Shown in pieces: positions 17,407-26,519 of a DNA stretch of 64,000 bases. A program made the translations under genes and the position numbers. The notes beneath the pieces are model-generated. The model was not told the origin of the DNA. It saw only the letters and a list, made by a program, of their open reading frames with translations, and made no database searches. The DNA is from Alphaproteobacteria bacterium (GTDB taxonomy: Bacteria; Pseudomonadota; Alphaproteobacteria; MPNO01; UBA2964): positions 1 to 64,000 of the forward strand of contig WLWZ01000005.1 of assembly GCA_012103315.1 (NCBI GenBank), written 5' to 3'. Positions within the stretch are counted from its first letter, which is position 1; each line of letters begins with the position of its first letter.

Positions 17407-17841
17407 TCAACCGCCCAACGCTTTTCGGACATCATCCGGAATACGCGCTGATTTAAACGTCTCCGGATTCCCCGGGTCTCCCAAACAAAACACCCGTTTC
17501 TCATAACCTTCCGCTGCCAGCCGGTCACCGATGTTAAAGCGATGCGTGACCGTGAAAGAGCTGTTGCCCCACTCTGATACAAAGCTTTCGACGGCCAATT
17601 CATCACCAAACATACTCGGCGAACTGAAATCACCGTGGGCACTGAGAATAGGAATACCGAGCGCTCCCCATTTCTCACCCCATTCTTCCCACCGGATACC
17701 GGCTGCTTTGAACAAAAAGTAAGATGCTTCATCCATCCACTTAAAATAATTGCCGTAGAAGGTAATTCCAGCCGGGTCTGCATCGGTCCAAAGAACCGTG
17801 ATCAAATGGGTATTGGTGAATCCTGGTGCAGCATCGCTCAT
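17407..17841 (-). CDS. Acyl-CoA thioesterase, 4-hydroxybenzoyl-CoA thioesterase family
   Basis: A 144-residue hotdog-fold protein. The block DADPAGITFYGNYFKWMDEA (residues 20-39) is the signature of 4-hydroxybenzoyl-CoA thioesterases, with Asp22 in the catalytic position. It would hydrolyse an aryl- or acyl-CoA to the free acid. AAGGAG overlaps the stop of HyuB and lies eight bases before the ATG, so translation is coupled within the operon. It lies directly after the hyuA-hyuB pair, so the operon's substrate or product may pass through a CoA thioester. Confidence 0.85.
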   Translation of the reverse strand: MSDAAPGFTNTHLITVLWTDADPAGITFYGNYFKWMDEASYFLFKAAGIRWEEWGEKWGALGIPILSAHGDFSSPSMFGDELAVESFVSEWGNSSFTVTHRFNIGDRLAAEGYEKRVFCLGDPGNPETFKSARIPDDVRKALGG

Positions 17842-17854
17842 CGCGAGTTTCTCC

Positions 17855-19507
17855 TTAATCGGTCGTCACATAGCCCTGACGGTTGTCTTCCTCACGCTTT
17901 TTGAAGTCTCGCTCCGCGGGGTCCCCGTAACCACCGCCACCTGCCGCTTCCATCATCAACGTGTCACCAGTATCAAGATTCACGCTGGTGGTAATAGGCA
18001 TCACTTGTTCGGTGTCTTTGCCTGGATTGACGACGAACCGGCTGGGGCTTCCCGACTTTCCTCCCGCAACGCCACTCGGCGGACGTACGGCACGATCACC
18101 ACGGAAAATCACCAGCCCAGGCTGCAACATTTCGTATTCCCTACGCATTGCCAGCCCACCGCGATATTTTCCATCCCCACCCGATCCCGGGATCATCTCA
18201 AATTTAGTCACGCGGCAAGGAAATTCCGTCTCAACAATCTCAATTGGAGTCACATAGATATTCGACAAGTGTACGGTCGTTCCAGAGGCGCCGTCCTGAG
18301 AAGCTGAGCCACCATACGCTGACCCATAAATCTCATATTGATTGCCGCGCGGCTTGCGGGGTCCAGGGGCCCAATCAACCGTAAGACCACCACCGCTGCC
18401 ACCGCTATAGGCCGCTGCCCGATCCGACGAGAAGGCGCCAAAAGCCTCGAGCAGCATATCGATCACTGTCATGCAGGTTTTCATATAGGAGCTGCACGGC
18501 GCCGGTGGTATCGGACTTAATACCGTGCCTTCCTTCAGTTTGATGTTGACTGTGTCTCGTATCGCATCGCTATAACGCAGATCTGGGTTAATCATCCCGA
18601 TCAACACCTGATAGCAGCATGCCTCTACCAAAGCGCGGCGGATGTTAACCGGCCCACGCCCCTGCGGGTCGCTTTCGGTGAAATCAAACTCAACCTCACC
18701 ATTTTTAACCGTCATGCGAACATGCATGCGAACCGGCTTGTTGCGATCGATGCCATCACTATCGAGATAGGATTCGGCCTCCTGAGTCCCATCCGGCAAT
18801 TGCGACAGCGCATCGCGAAACTCAACACCTGCCGCCTCTATCATCGCATCCAGCGATGCTGTGAGTTCAGCGGTGCTATATTCTTCGCTTATCTGGCGCA
18901 GACGGTCGCAACCGATAAAGCAGGCTGCAACCTGTCCACGGAGATCACCCAACGTTAATTCCGGCTGGCGGCTATTCGTGGCAATCAGCCGCTCAATCCC
19001 TTTGTCATAAACACCCGCACGATAGAGCCGGGTCGGTGGATAGACGATGCCTTCCTGAAACAGCTCCGTTGCCTGCCCCCACGTTGAGCCCGGCATGGTG
19101 CCACCGACGTCTGCCTTATGGGCAATTGAGCCTGCAAACCCAATTAGTTCGTCCTTTTGAAAGATCGGAACGATGACACCCATATCCGGGACATGCGGCA
19201 TGCTGCCGTCATAGGGATGGTTAGAGATAAAGACATCGCCATCGCACAGCCCATCATCGCCGACCAGTTCAAAAATACGCTGGACGAAATATCGATATGC
19301 CGTCGAGTGGAAAAACATCGGTGGCGCAACGAGAAGACGCCCCTGCGCATCCAAAATGACGCAGCTGAAATCACGAGATTCCCGAACAATCGTCGAATAG
19401 CCAGAGCGGAAGAAATGATGATGCATTTCATCCATTAAGCTGCCGATACGATTGCGTAGAATCTGTACCGTTATTGGATCAACTGCTTGTTTGGCCTGAG
19501 TGCTCAT
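17855..19507 (-). CDS. hyuB: Hydantoinase B/oxoprolinase family subunit
   Basis: A 550-residue protein of typical HyuB length. Family blocks are visible: SGYSTIVRESRDFSC near residue 35, SNHPYDGSMPHVPDM near 95, then FAGSIAHKADVGGTMPGS, and a Gly-rich C-terminal region (GGGYGDP). HyuB subunits pair with HyuA in N-methylhydantoinases, 5-oxoprolinases, and acetone or acetophenone carboxylases, which use ATP to activate a carbonyl or amide. The start codon overlaps the hyuA stop as ATGA. Which reaction this pair catalyses cannot be told from sequence alone. A carboxylase or cyclic-amide hydrolase are the main options, given the adjacent TRAP importer and thioesterase. Confidence 0.9.
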   Translation of the reverse strand: MSTQAKQAVDPITVQILRNRIGSLMDEMHHHFFRSGYSTIVRESRDFSCVILDAQGRLLVAPPMFFHSTAYRYFVQRIFELVGDDGLCDGDVFISNHPYDGSMPHVPDMGVIVPIFQKDELIGFAGSIAHKADVGGTMPGSTWGQATELFQEGIVYPPTRLYRAGVYDKGIERLIATNSRQPELTLGDLRGQVAACFIGCDRLRQISEEYSTAELTASLDAMIEAAGVEFRDALSQLPDGTQEAESYLDSDGIDRNKPVRMHVRMTVKNGEVEFDFTESDPQGRGPVNIRRALVEACCYQVLIGMINPDLRYSDAIRDTVNIKLKEGTVLSPIPPAPCSSYMKTCMTVIDMLLEAFGAFSSDRAAAYSGGSGGGLTVDWAPGPRKPRGNQYEIYGSAYGGSASQDGASGTTVHLSNIYVTPIEIVETEFPCRVTKFEMIPGSGGDGKYRGGLAMRREYEMLQPGLVIFRGDRAVRPPSGVAGGKSGSPSRFVVNPGKDTEQVMPITTSVNLDTGDTLMMEAAGGGGYGDPAERDFKKREEDNRQGYVTTD

Positions 19508-21603
19508 GTTGTGCCCTCCCGAAAGAGCTCCATATTTCCGGCATTATCCAGTCGGACGGCCCAACCACTCGGCACCACCGTCGTCGCATCAAGCTGTTCA
19601 ACGATGATTGGCCCTTCGATAGCTCTATCAGTGGGAAGATCTTCACGCCGCCAAACATCTGCCTCTATCGACTGCGCCCGGGCGTCACGGAACGTTCTCT
19701 TCCCGGAGGGTTGCTCCGAACGTGACCCGGTTTGATCAATCGCAGAGGCCATTTCAATTTTTGGCACCGGCACGACCGCTCGCAATCGATAGCTGACAAC
19801 CTCTATCAAAGCACCGCGCGCGGCATGACCATGCACCGCCTCATGTCGGTCATGAAACCGCTCTGCCAACGCGGCAAAGCCACCTTCATCGAGTGGTGTT
19901 GGGATACCTTCGATTGGCACTCGCAACTCATAGCCTTGCCCGGCATAGCGCAGATCAACTTCGCGAAGGAAGTGTTTGTCTTCGTCACCAAGCCCCTCGT
20001 CCTGCAACTCAGCTAACGCACGTGCTTCCAAGGTGGTAAAGGCTGATTGAACATGCGCCGGGTCGATACCCTCCAAATCCTGGAGATCTGAGCGGATATA
20101 ATCATGGACGACATCGGCACAAAGCAGGCCTAGCGCCGAGAACGCGCCCGGGCTTGCGGGAACCAATACACGGGGAATGCCCAAATCCTCGGCGACGGCT
20201 ACCGCATGAACTGGACCAGCACCGCCAAATGGCACTAGCGTAAAACCGGAGAGATCAACGCCCTTCTTGGCTGCCTGAACGCGAATTTCATCAGCCATTG
20301 TGGCGTTGATGACGCGAGTCACGCCAGCAGCAGCTGTCGCGATATCAATATTCATAGGAGCAGCAACATTATCTTGGACTGCCTGCGTCGCTGCTGTCAT
20401 ATCGAGCGACATCTTGCCACCAAGGAAGAAATCAGGATTTAGAACGCCAGAAACGACATCGGCATCAGTTACAGTCGGCAATGTACCGCCCTTGCCATAG
20501 CAAGCAGGACCAGGCGACGCCCCCGCACTATCGGGGCCAACTTCCAGCAGCCCGGCAGCATTAACCCGCGCAATACTACCGCCACCTGCCGAGATCGTTG
20601 ATACATCAAGCGCTGGTACAGCAACGATCCGACCCGCAATGACCGCTTCTGCATGTTCGAGCGGCGCTCCATTTTCAACAAAGGCGATATCGCAGCTGGT
20701 GCCACCCATATCCATCGTGACGATATTCTTCCAGCCCTGCTCAATCCCGAGCAGGTATGCTGTGCCCTGAACGCCTGCAGCAGGACCAGAGAGCAGCGTA
20801 TGTACTGTTTGCGCCTCGGCATTAGCCGAAAGCGGCATCACGCCTCCATTGGACTGCATCAAGAAGCGCCGGCGCGTCACGACTTTTTCATCATCCAACC
20901 CAGCGGCCAGATCAGCGATATATTTCGCCAGGACCGGCACGAGGTAGGCATTGATCAACGTCGTTGAATAACGCGGCCATTCGCGAATACGCGGCAATAC
21001 TTCGCTGGACATTGAGACGAACGGGTCCAGCGCAATCTCTCGGATTATCTCAGCCGTTTCACGCTCATGTGCATCATTCATATAAGAGAACAGGTAGCAG
21101 ATGGTGAAAGAGTTGATCCCGTCAGCTATTAGAGCTTCGGTTGCAGCCGCGACAGCGTCCCGATCCAGCGGCGCTATTTCATTCCCCAAATAGTCCATAC
21201 GACCTGAGATTTCATGCGTTAGCGCAGGCGGTGCTAAGTGCGACGGGCGTTGGAACAGGTGATCAAAAGGGTTTCCTTCATCGCGTGCCTGGGTTTGTAC
21301 TTCACAGATCGCGCGATAACCCTGATTGATCAGCAGGCCTATTTCTGAGCCTTTAGCCTCAAGCAACGCATTCGTCGTAACCGTCGTGCCGTGGGCAAAA
21401 AACGCTATTTCGTCCGGCGACACGCCACTATCGAGTAACCGCTTCAACCCCTCCAAAACGGCAAGAGCCGGATTTTCGGGTGACGACGGCAGTTTCTCAA
21501 TTCTGAGAGCGCCGCTTTGGATATCATTGAGAACAAGGTCGGTGTGGGTACCACCAACATCGACACCAAGCCGGTATCGTGCCGGTCCTTCTGATTCTAC
21601 CAT
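19504..21603 (-). CDS. hyuA: Hydantoinase A/oxoprolinase family subunit
   Basis: A 699-residue protein. The N-terminus carries the ASKHA-type phosphate loop DVGGTHTDLV (15-24). A second ATP-site loop, MDMGGTSCDIAFVENG, lies near residue 296, and SAGGGSIARV and FGGAGPVHA mark the rest of the actin-like fold. This is the ATP-hydrolysing subunit of hydantoinase, oxoprolinase or ketone carboxylase complexes. It is separated from the TRAP permease gene by one base (TAAAATG) and overlaps hyuB by 4 bp, so one transcript encodes import and the first metabolic step. The substrate is unknown. Confidence 0.92.
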   Translation of the reverse strand: MVESEGPARYRLGVDVGGTHTDLVLNDIQSGALRIEKLPSSPENPALAVLEGLKRLLDSGVSPDEIAFFAHGTTVTTNALLEAKGSEIGLLINQGYRAICEVQTQARDEGNPFDHLFQRPSHLAPPALTHEISGRMDYLGNEIAPLDRDAVAAATEALIADGINSFTICYLFSYMNDAHERETAEIIREIALDPFVSMSSEVLPRIREWPRYSTTLINAYLVPVLAKYIADLAAGLDDEKVVTRRRFLMQSNGGVMPLSANAEAQTVHTLLSGPAAGVQGTAYLLGIEQGWKNIVTMDMGGTSCDIAFVENGAPLEHAEAVIAGRIVAVPALDVSTISAGGGSIARVNAAGLLEVGPDSAGASPGPACYGKGGTLPTVTDADVVSGVLNPDFFLGGKMSLDMTAATQAVQDNVAAPMNIDIATAAAGVTRVINATMADEIRVQAAKKGVDLSGFTLVPFGGAGPVHAVAVAEDLGIPRVLVPASPGAFSALGLLCADVVHDYIRSDLQDLEGIDPAHVQSAFTTLEARALAELQDEGLGDEDKHFLREVDLRYAGQGYELRVPIEGIPTPLDEGGFAALAERFHDRHEAVHGHAARGALIEVVSYRLRAVVPVPKIEMASAIDQTGSRSEQPSGKRTFRDARAQSIEADVWRREDLPTDRAIEGPIIVEQLDATTVVPSGWAVRLDNAGNMELFREGTT

Positions 21604-21604
21604 T

Positions 21605-23497
21605 TTACTCGGTTTCAGCTGCTAATTTTCGCTGCCGGAGAATACGCATTGAGAACATGAGAAGCAACGCGATGCCAGCAGGGATCAAAGCGACAGGAGC
21701 GGTTGTCCCAAACCAAACTGTTGCCCCACCGATAAAGACAGCGGCAGCAAGCAAACCGATAACGCCAAAACTTCCCCTTAAGCCACCACTGCCAACCACT
21801 TTTGTCATCTGTCCGATGACTATTCCCGCTGTAACGGTAGTAATCACCACATAGACAATTTCAGTTGTCGTTCCGCGGAGCAGCAAAGCCGGGTTAAACG
21901 CCCAGAGAAACGGCATAAGGAATGCCGCAGCAGCCAATTGCAGGCCGATCAGCCCAGTACGCCACATATCGCTACCGGCGATCTGAGCTGCGACCATACT
22001 CGCCACAGCAACTGGGGGGGTGAGCATGCTCAAAAGCCCGTAATAGAAGATGAACATATGGGCCGACAATTCGGGTATTTTCATTTCGATGAGTGCCGGC
22101 GCGATAATTGACACCAGAACGACATAGACCGCTGCCGTTGGCATCCCCATACCCAGCAGAATGCAAATAAAAGCGGTCAAGATCAGCATGGCAAGAATGC
22201 CATAGGCCTGCGCGATTTCTGTAAGCCCCAGAGAAAGCTGGAATGCCAACCCGGTGCTATTCAACAGTCCAATAATGATCCCAGCGCCGCCGGCGATCAT
22301 CACCAGTGGTACAAGGTTTTCGCCACCGCCAATAAAGAAGCCTTTCCATTCTTCTTTGCTTGGTAAGCGCCGATTACGAAAAATCATCAAAAGGAGTAAA
22401 AGGCCGCAGGAGTACATCCCTGCTAATCCCGCGCGATAGCCCAAGCCAATGAGCACATAAATCAACACTGCCAGCGGGACGAGGAACACCCAGCCAGCGA
22501 TCAAAACCGCGCGGACATCAGGAAGGTTTTCCTTCGAAAGCCCTTTGATGCCAAAACGCACGGCGACGCCATCCACCTGCATAAATAAAACGAGGAAATA
22601 GAGGATTGCTGGCAGCAGCGCGGCCAACGCGACCTCGCCATAGGGTATTTCAAGGAACTCAGCGATAATAAAGGCGGTCGCCCCCATCACCGGTGGCGCA
22701 ATCTGTCCACCATTCGACGCCACTGCTTCAATTGCCGCAGCGTATTTAGGCTCGAACCCAGTTTCTTTCATCATCGGTATGGTGACGACACCGGTCGACA
22801 TGATATTGGCAACCGTCGATCCCGAGATAGATCCGAAAGCAGAAGAAGCGACCACAGCAACCTTCGCTGGACCACCGCGCCGATGTCCCATTAAGGATAA
22901 GGAGAGGTCATTGACGAACTTCATAGCGCCAGAGACATCCATCATTTTGCCAAAGATTATAAAGGCAAGAACGAGCTCGACCACGATCCGCAAAACAAGC
23001 CCGGGGACGCCATTAGGATCAGCATAGAGATGAACAATCGTTTTGGTTGGCGGGAATACTTCTGCTTCAAACACGCCCGGCAAATGATTGCCCAGGAAAC
23101 CATAGATTAGAATTATCCAGACCAGCCCGGCAATCACGCCACCTGCGGCCTTGCGTACGCCTTCCATCATCAAAAGGATCGCAAAAATGCCCGGCACCCA
23201 CATACGGGGCGGACGCTCCGCCATATCGTAATACCACTGCTGCAGGTTATACGACATCCAGAACCAGACACCGGCAGCAACTAACGCAAGGACGAGGTCG
23301 ATTAAGCCTGCTTTTTCACGATAAGGGTATTTTAGAAGAGCGGCGCCGGTTGCGAGCCCGAGCACTGTGGCAATCACCTGCTCTGAAACCAGCTCCATTT
23401 GGAAATAATCGGGAACGGAAAGTATCCACAGAATCCCGATTGTTGGCATTAATGCCAACAGAGTACACAGGACCAGGTGACAAAGTTTGTCGGTCAT
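21605..23497 (-). CDS. TRAP transporter permease, fused 4TM/12TM (TAXI-type)
   Basis: A 630-residue membrane protein. A DctQ-like N-terminal part of about four to five helices is joined to a DctM-like part. DctM features are FGSISGSTVANIMSTG near residue 220, SNGGQIAPPVMGA near 260, and GMGMPTAAVYVVLV and MLTPPVAVAS in the second half. Fused permeases of this kind work with TAXI-type receptors and import organic acids or amino acids with Na+ symport. The receptor gene lies 45 bp upstream and hyuA one base downstream. This arrangement strongly suggests that the imported compound is the substrate of HyuAB. Confidence 0.9.
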   Translation of the reverse strand: MTDKLCHLVLCTLLALMPTIGILWILSVPDYFQMELVSEQVIATVLGLATGAALLKYPYREKAGLIDLVLALVAAGVWFWMSYNLQQWYYDMAERPPRMWVPGIFAILLMMEGVRKAAGGVIAGLVWIILIYGFLGNHLPGVFEAEVFPPTKTIVHLYADPNGVPGLVLRIVVELVLAFIIFGKMMDVSGAMKFVNDLSLSLMGHRRGGPAKVAVVASSAFGSISGSTVANIMSTGVVTIPMMKETGFEPKYAAAIEAVASNGGQIAPPVMGATAFIIAEFLEIPYGEVALAALLPAILYFLVLFMQVDGVAVRFGIKGLSKENLPDVRAVLIAGWVFLVPLAVLIYVLIGLGYRAGLAGMYSCGLLLLLMIFRNRRLPSKEEWKGFFIGGGENLVPLVMIAGGAGIIIGLLNSTGLAFQLSLGLTEIAQAYGILAMLILTAFICILLGMGMPTAAVYVVLVSIIAPALIEMKIPELSAHMFIFYYGLLSMLTPPVAVASMVAAQIAGSDMWRTGLIGLQLAAAAFLMPFLWAFNPALLLRGTTTEIVYVVITTVTAGIVIGQMTKVVGSGGLRGSFGVIGLLAAAVFIGGATVWFGTTAPVALIPAGIALLLMFSMRILRQRKLAAETE

Positions 23498-23542
23498 CCC
23501 CAGTCCTGTGCTTAACGCGTTACTCTAGAAAAACCTTATGGC

Positions 23543-24556
23543 TTATTTCATTACTGCCAAAACGGCTTTTTGCTGCTTTGCATTCGCAGCCGTCCAAAGT
23601 CCTTTTTCTTTAAGATACTTCACAACACCGTCGTGATAAGGATGCGGGTTTGTTGCTGGTGCGATCTTGTCCATATGTAACGGACGCAGCGGACCAACTG
23701 ATTTCTGCATCTTTTTCCACTGAGTATGCAGCACCTTGATAATCGCATAGGCGTCAGCGTTCGATACTTGGCTACCTGCATTGAGGTATGCATCGAATGC
23801 CGCAAGACGAGTCTTCTGCTTCATGAACGGCATGCGCTTGTTTGGTTTCATAATCTTCGATTTAGCACCTGGGACTTCGCGAGCCAAAAATGCATCTGAA
23901 CCGCCTGCTCCCAGGGGAATGAAACGAATACCGCCAGGCACTGTCGCATGTGCTTTACGAACTGCTGGCATACCGGGTGCTAAAGCGGCCGCATCTGCAC
24001 GCCCTTCAACAACCTTCGTAATGCCATCGACAACACCGCCAGATCTGATGGCTGTAATGTCTTTAACGCCCAACCCACCAGAATGAAGATAGGCAACATT
24101 CAAGCTCGAAAGACTAATGATGGGGCCTGTCCGTGTGACAACCTTCTTGCCCTTTAGATCAGCAACCGACTTGATGCCGGAATTCGCTTTGACCATGAAG
24201 CCATAAGGAATGGTCCACACCATCGCGATAGCGCGAATATTCTTGAGCTTCTTTTTGAACGGCGCTCCACCACGAACAGCGGCACCGGAGTCCATTGAGT
24301 TATTGAGGCCCAACGTCATCTCACCCTTATTGACAACTGGCAAATAGACAGTCGAACCGGCATGCGGCTGAGCCGTCGCACGTACTTTCATGTTCTGCTG
24401 CAATACTTTTGCGAACGTGCTGGACAATAGATAAAAAACCGAACCCTGACGGTTTGACCCGATGGTAATTCGTTTCAATTTGGCTTCCGCCGCAGTTGAT
24501 GCCGCAATGGCGGCAAAGGCCGCAATACAGGCAATTCGAACACTCGTTTTCGTCAT
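23543..24556 (-). CDS. TAXI family TRAP transporter solute-binding protein
   Basis: A 337-residue exported receptor. The signal peptide has a core ending AAEA at about residue 24. The mature start ITIGSNRQGSVFYLLSS matches the TAXI family, as do GSTVYLPVVNKGEMTLGL and the middle block SGGVVDGITKVVEGRADAA. It captures a solute in the periplasm for the fused permease encoded next. It is the first gene of the seven-gene leftward operon that ends at 14949. The likely promoter region is the 143-bp gap to the divergent hydrolase, which contains repeated TTGAC half-sites. Confidence 0.9.
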   Translation of the reverse strand: MTKTSVRIACIAAFAAIAASTAAEAKLKRITIGSNRQGSVFYLLSSTFAKVLQQNMKVRATAQPHAGSTVYLPVVNKGEMTLGLNNSMDSGAAVRGGAPFKKKLKNIRAIAMVWTIPYGFMVKANSGIKSVADLKGKKVVTRTGPIISLSSLNVAYLHSGGLGVKDITAIRSGGVVDGITKVVEGRADAAALAPGMPAVRKAHATVPGGIRFIPLGAGGSDAFLAREVPGAKSKIMKPNKRMPFMKQKTRLAAFDAYLNAGSQVSNADAYAIIKVLHTQWKKMQKSVGPLRPLHMDKIAPATNPHPYHDGVVKYLKEKGLWTAANAKQQKAVLAVMK

Positions 24557-24607
24557 TAATCATCTCCCTTTCAAATTCGTTTTATTACTTGCAATCATTT
24601 GGCCTCA

Positions 24608-24636
24608 TTGACTCAGCACCTGTCAACTGACGTCAA
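24608..24636. promoter_or_regulatory. Repeated TTGAC/GTCAA half-sites in the TAXI / hydrolase divergent region
   Basis: TTGAC occurs at 24608-24612, and GTCAA at 24622-24626 and 24632-24636. An 8-bp palindrome TGACGTCA lies at 24628-24635. The cluster is midway between the divergent starts at 24556 and 24700. It looks like a regulator binding site, but no regulator gene adjoins it. Low confidence. Confidence 0.3.
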
Positions 24637-24699
24637 CGCTGGAAAGTTGGCGCAATGCGAGAATCGGTTTAAACTCTGCCTAAATTCAAGGGGATGAAT

Positions 24700-25368
24700 A
24701 TGAGCACTGAGATCAAAATTACCGCACCGGACGGACACGTGTTGGACGCATGGCGTAGTGATCCCGAAGGAGACGTCAAAGGTGGTGTCGTCATTCTCCA
24801 CGCCATCACTGGTCGCATTACACATCTTGCGGATGTCTGCGACCAATGGGCAGCAGAAGGATATATCGCCGTGGCGCCATCGCTGTTTGATCGCATCGAG
24901 CCTAATATCGTTAATCCTTACACTCCAGCAGGCGTCGAAGCAGGAATCGCAAATTTCACCTCACTGGATGGTGAAAAAATACTAATGGACGTTGATGCCA
25001 GTGCCGAAACGCTGAGAAGTGCCGGTCCGGTCGTCATATCTGGATTTTGCACCGGCGGCACGTGGGCCTGGGTGAGCGCAGATAAGCTAAAGTTCGACGC
25101 CATGGTCAATTATTACGGTAGCCATGTCCCGGCGCGATTGGAATACAAACCCAAATGCCCGTCAGTTATCCATTACGGCGACATCGATCACTGTGTTTCG
25201 ATGGCAGAAATAAAAACCATTAGAGAAGCCAATCCAGAATTACGCATTCACGTCCATCCCGGCGCAAAACACGCCTTCTTCAATCCGGAACAGGCGAGCT
25301 ATCACCCGGAAGCCGCGCCAACGTCCTGGACGCAATCAATGGCATTTCTAGATGAGGTTCTTGGCTAG
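24700..25368 (+). CDS. Dienelactone hydrolase family protein
   Basis: Two ATGs are close together. The second, at 24700, is chosen because AAGGGG lies six bases upstream, giving 222 residues. The catalytic triad of dienelactone hydrolases is visible: Cys117 in GFCTGG, Asp163 (GDIDHCVS) and His191 (GAKHAFFNP). The family hydrolyses 4-carboxymethylenebut-2-en-4-olide to maleylacetate in chloroaromatic breakdown, but many members act on other lactones or esters. The gene is divergent from the TAXI operon and converges with the MetE-like gene, the two stop codons overlapping. A link to aromatic catabolism is plausible from context. Confidence 0.87.
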   Translation: MSTEIKITAPDGHVLDAWRSDPEGDVKGGVVILHAITGRITHLADVCDQWAAEGYIAVAPSLFDRIEPNIVNPYTPAGVEAGIANFTSLDGEKILMDVDASAETLRSAGPVVISGFCTGGTWAWVSADKLKFDAMVNYYGSHVPARLEYKPKCPSVIHYGDIDHCVSMAEIKTIREANPELRIHVHPGAKHAFFNPEQASYHPEAAPTSWTQSMAFLDEVLG

Positions 25369-26507
25369 ACGCTACCCCAAACTTCGTCAGCAACTTCGAG
25401 AATCAGCTCCAGCTTACGTTTCTGATCATCAAACGTAATCGGATTGCCACGCGCTACACTGGCGAAACCGCATTGCGGGCTTAAGGCGAGGTTCTCGATC
25501 GGGACATAAGCGGATGCTTCTTCAATGCGGCGCAGCAGAACGTCTTTCGAGTCATTTTCCGGCGTTTTTGTTGTGACCAATCCAAGAACGACAAACGAAT
25601 CCTTTTGCGCAAAACGTAACGGTGTGAAATCCCCTGCTCGTTCACTGTCATACTCCATAAAGTATGCGTCGACATCGAACTGCGTAAACAAGGCCTCAGC
25701 CACAAAGTCATAACTGCCTTCCGCGAGCCAGGCACCGGCGTTATTGCCACGACACATATGCATACTAATTGTCATATTGTCCGGGCGGCCACGGGTTGCC
25801 ATGCTGACTAACTTGCCTTGCAGCTCTATCTGATCTTTAGGGTCCAAGCCCTTACGCTTGGCGGCATCTTGAAATTTCGGATCGCATAACATCGCTGCAT
25901 CCGTATTATCTATCTGCAAATAAGTTGACCCAGCTGCGGAAAGATCCTGAATTTCGTCGCGATAGGCCTGGGTCAAATCTTCAAAGAATTCTTCTATATC
26001 GGGATAAACTTCTTCGTTCACCGCTTCGCGGCCACCACGTACATAAAACAGTGTCGGCGAGGGCACCGTAACTTTGATGGTGCTTTCCGTCAGGTCTTTC
26101 AAATACAGATAGTCCTGCAGGACGATGCCACCGTGCTGCCGGCCGATCTTTGAATCTGTATGCGCAACGGGAGGCTGGAAGCCGGTTCCAGCAAACGCGG
26201 CGCCGTCCGCCAATCGCCGTAACTCAACACCCTCAAACCGGCCGATTGAATCATAAGCCCACGACCCCCGACGAAACTCGCCATCGGTTGCTACCTGCAA
26301 ACCAACCTCTTTTTCGAAATCAACCAGCTCTCGAATGCATTCATCTTCAATCGCGCGCAGCTGGTTCAACGATATACCTTCTTCTTCCTTGAAATCCGGA
26401 GTCGACTCCAGTTCAAGACCGGCATTGCGACGCGCCTCTTTTAAACGTTCGGGGCGAAGAAAACTGCCAACAACATCAGCGCGAAACGGTGGTTTGGAAC
26501 GAGCCAT
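25365..26507 (-). CDS. Cobalamin-independent methionine synthase II (MetE C-terminal-like) family methyltransferase
   Basis: A 380-residue single-barrel protein opening FRADVVGSFLRP, like YxjG/YxjH of Bacillus. The zinc ligands of the MetE catalytic domain are present: His250 and Cys252 (SMHMCRG), Glu285 (FMEYDS) and Cys346 (SPQCGFAS). It lacks the MetE N-terminal domain that helps bind folate. Relatives transfer methyl groups to homocysteine or act on coenzyme M epoxides. It is the third gene of the UbiD/2OG-oxygenase operon, with a 12-bp gap upstream. A role as a methyltransferase or demethylase acting on the same substrate is an inference; methionine synthesis is the alternative. Confidence 0.85.
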   Translation of the reverse strand: MARSKPPFRADVVGSFLRPERLKEARRNAGLELESTPDFKEEEGISLNQLRAIEDECIRELVDFEKEVGLQVATDGEFRRGSWAYDSIGRFEGVELRRLADGAAFAGTGFQPPVAHTDSKIGRQHGGIVLQDYLYLKDLTESTIKVTVPSPTLFYVRGGREAVNEEVYPDIEEFFEDLTQAYRDEIQDLSAAGSTYLQIDNTDAAMLCDPKFQDAAKRKGLDPKDQIELQGKLVSMATRGRPDNMTISMHMCRGNNAGAWLAEGSYDFVAEALFTQFDVDAYFMEYDSERAGDFTPLRFAQKDSFVVLGLVTTKTPENDSKDVLLRRIEEASAYVPIENLALSPQCGFASVARGNPITFDDQKRKLELILEVADEVWGSV

Positions 26508-26519
26508 CTAATTTACTTT

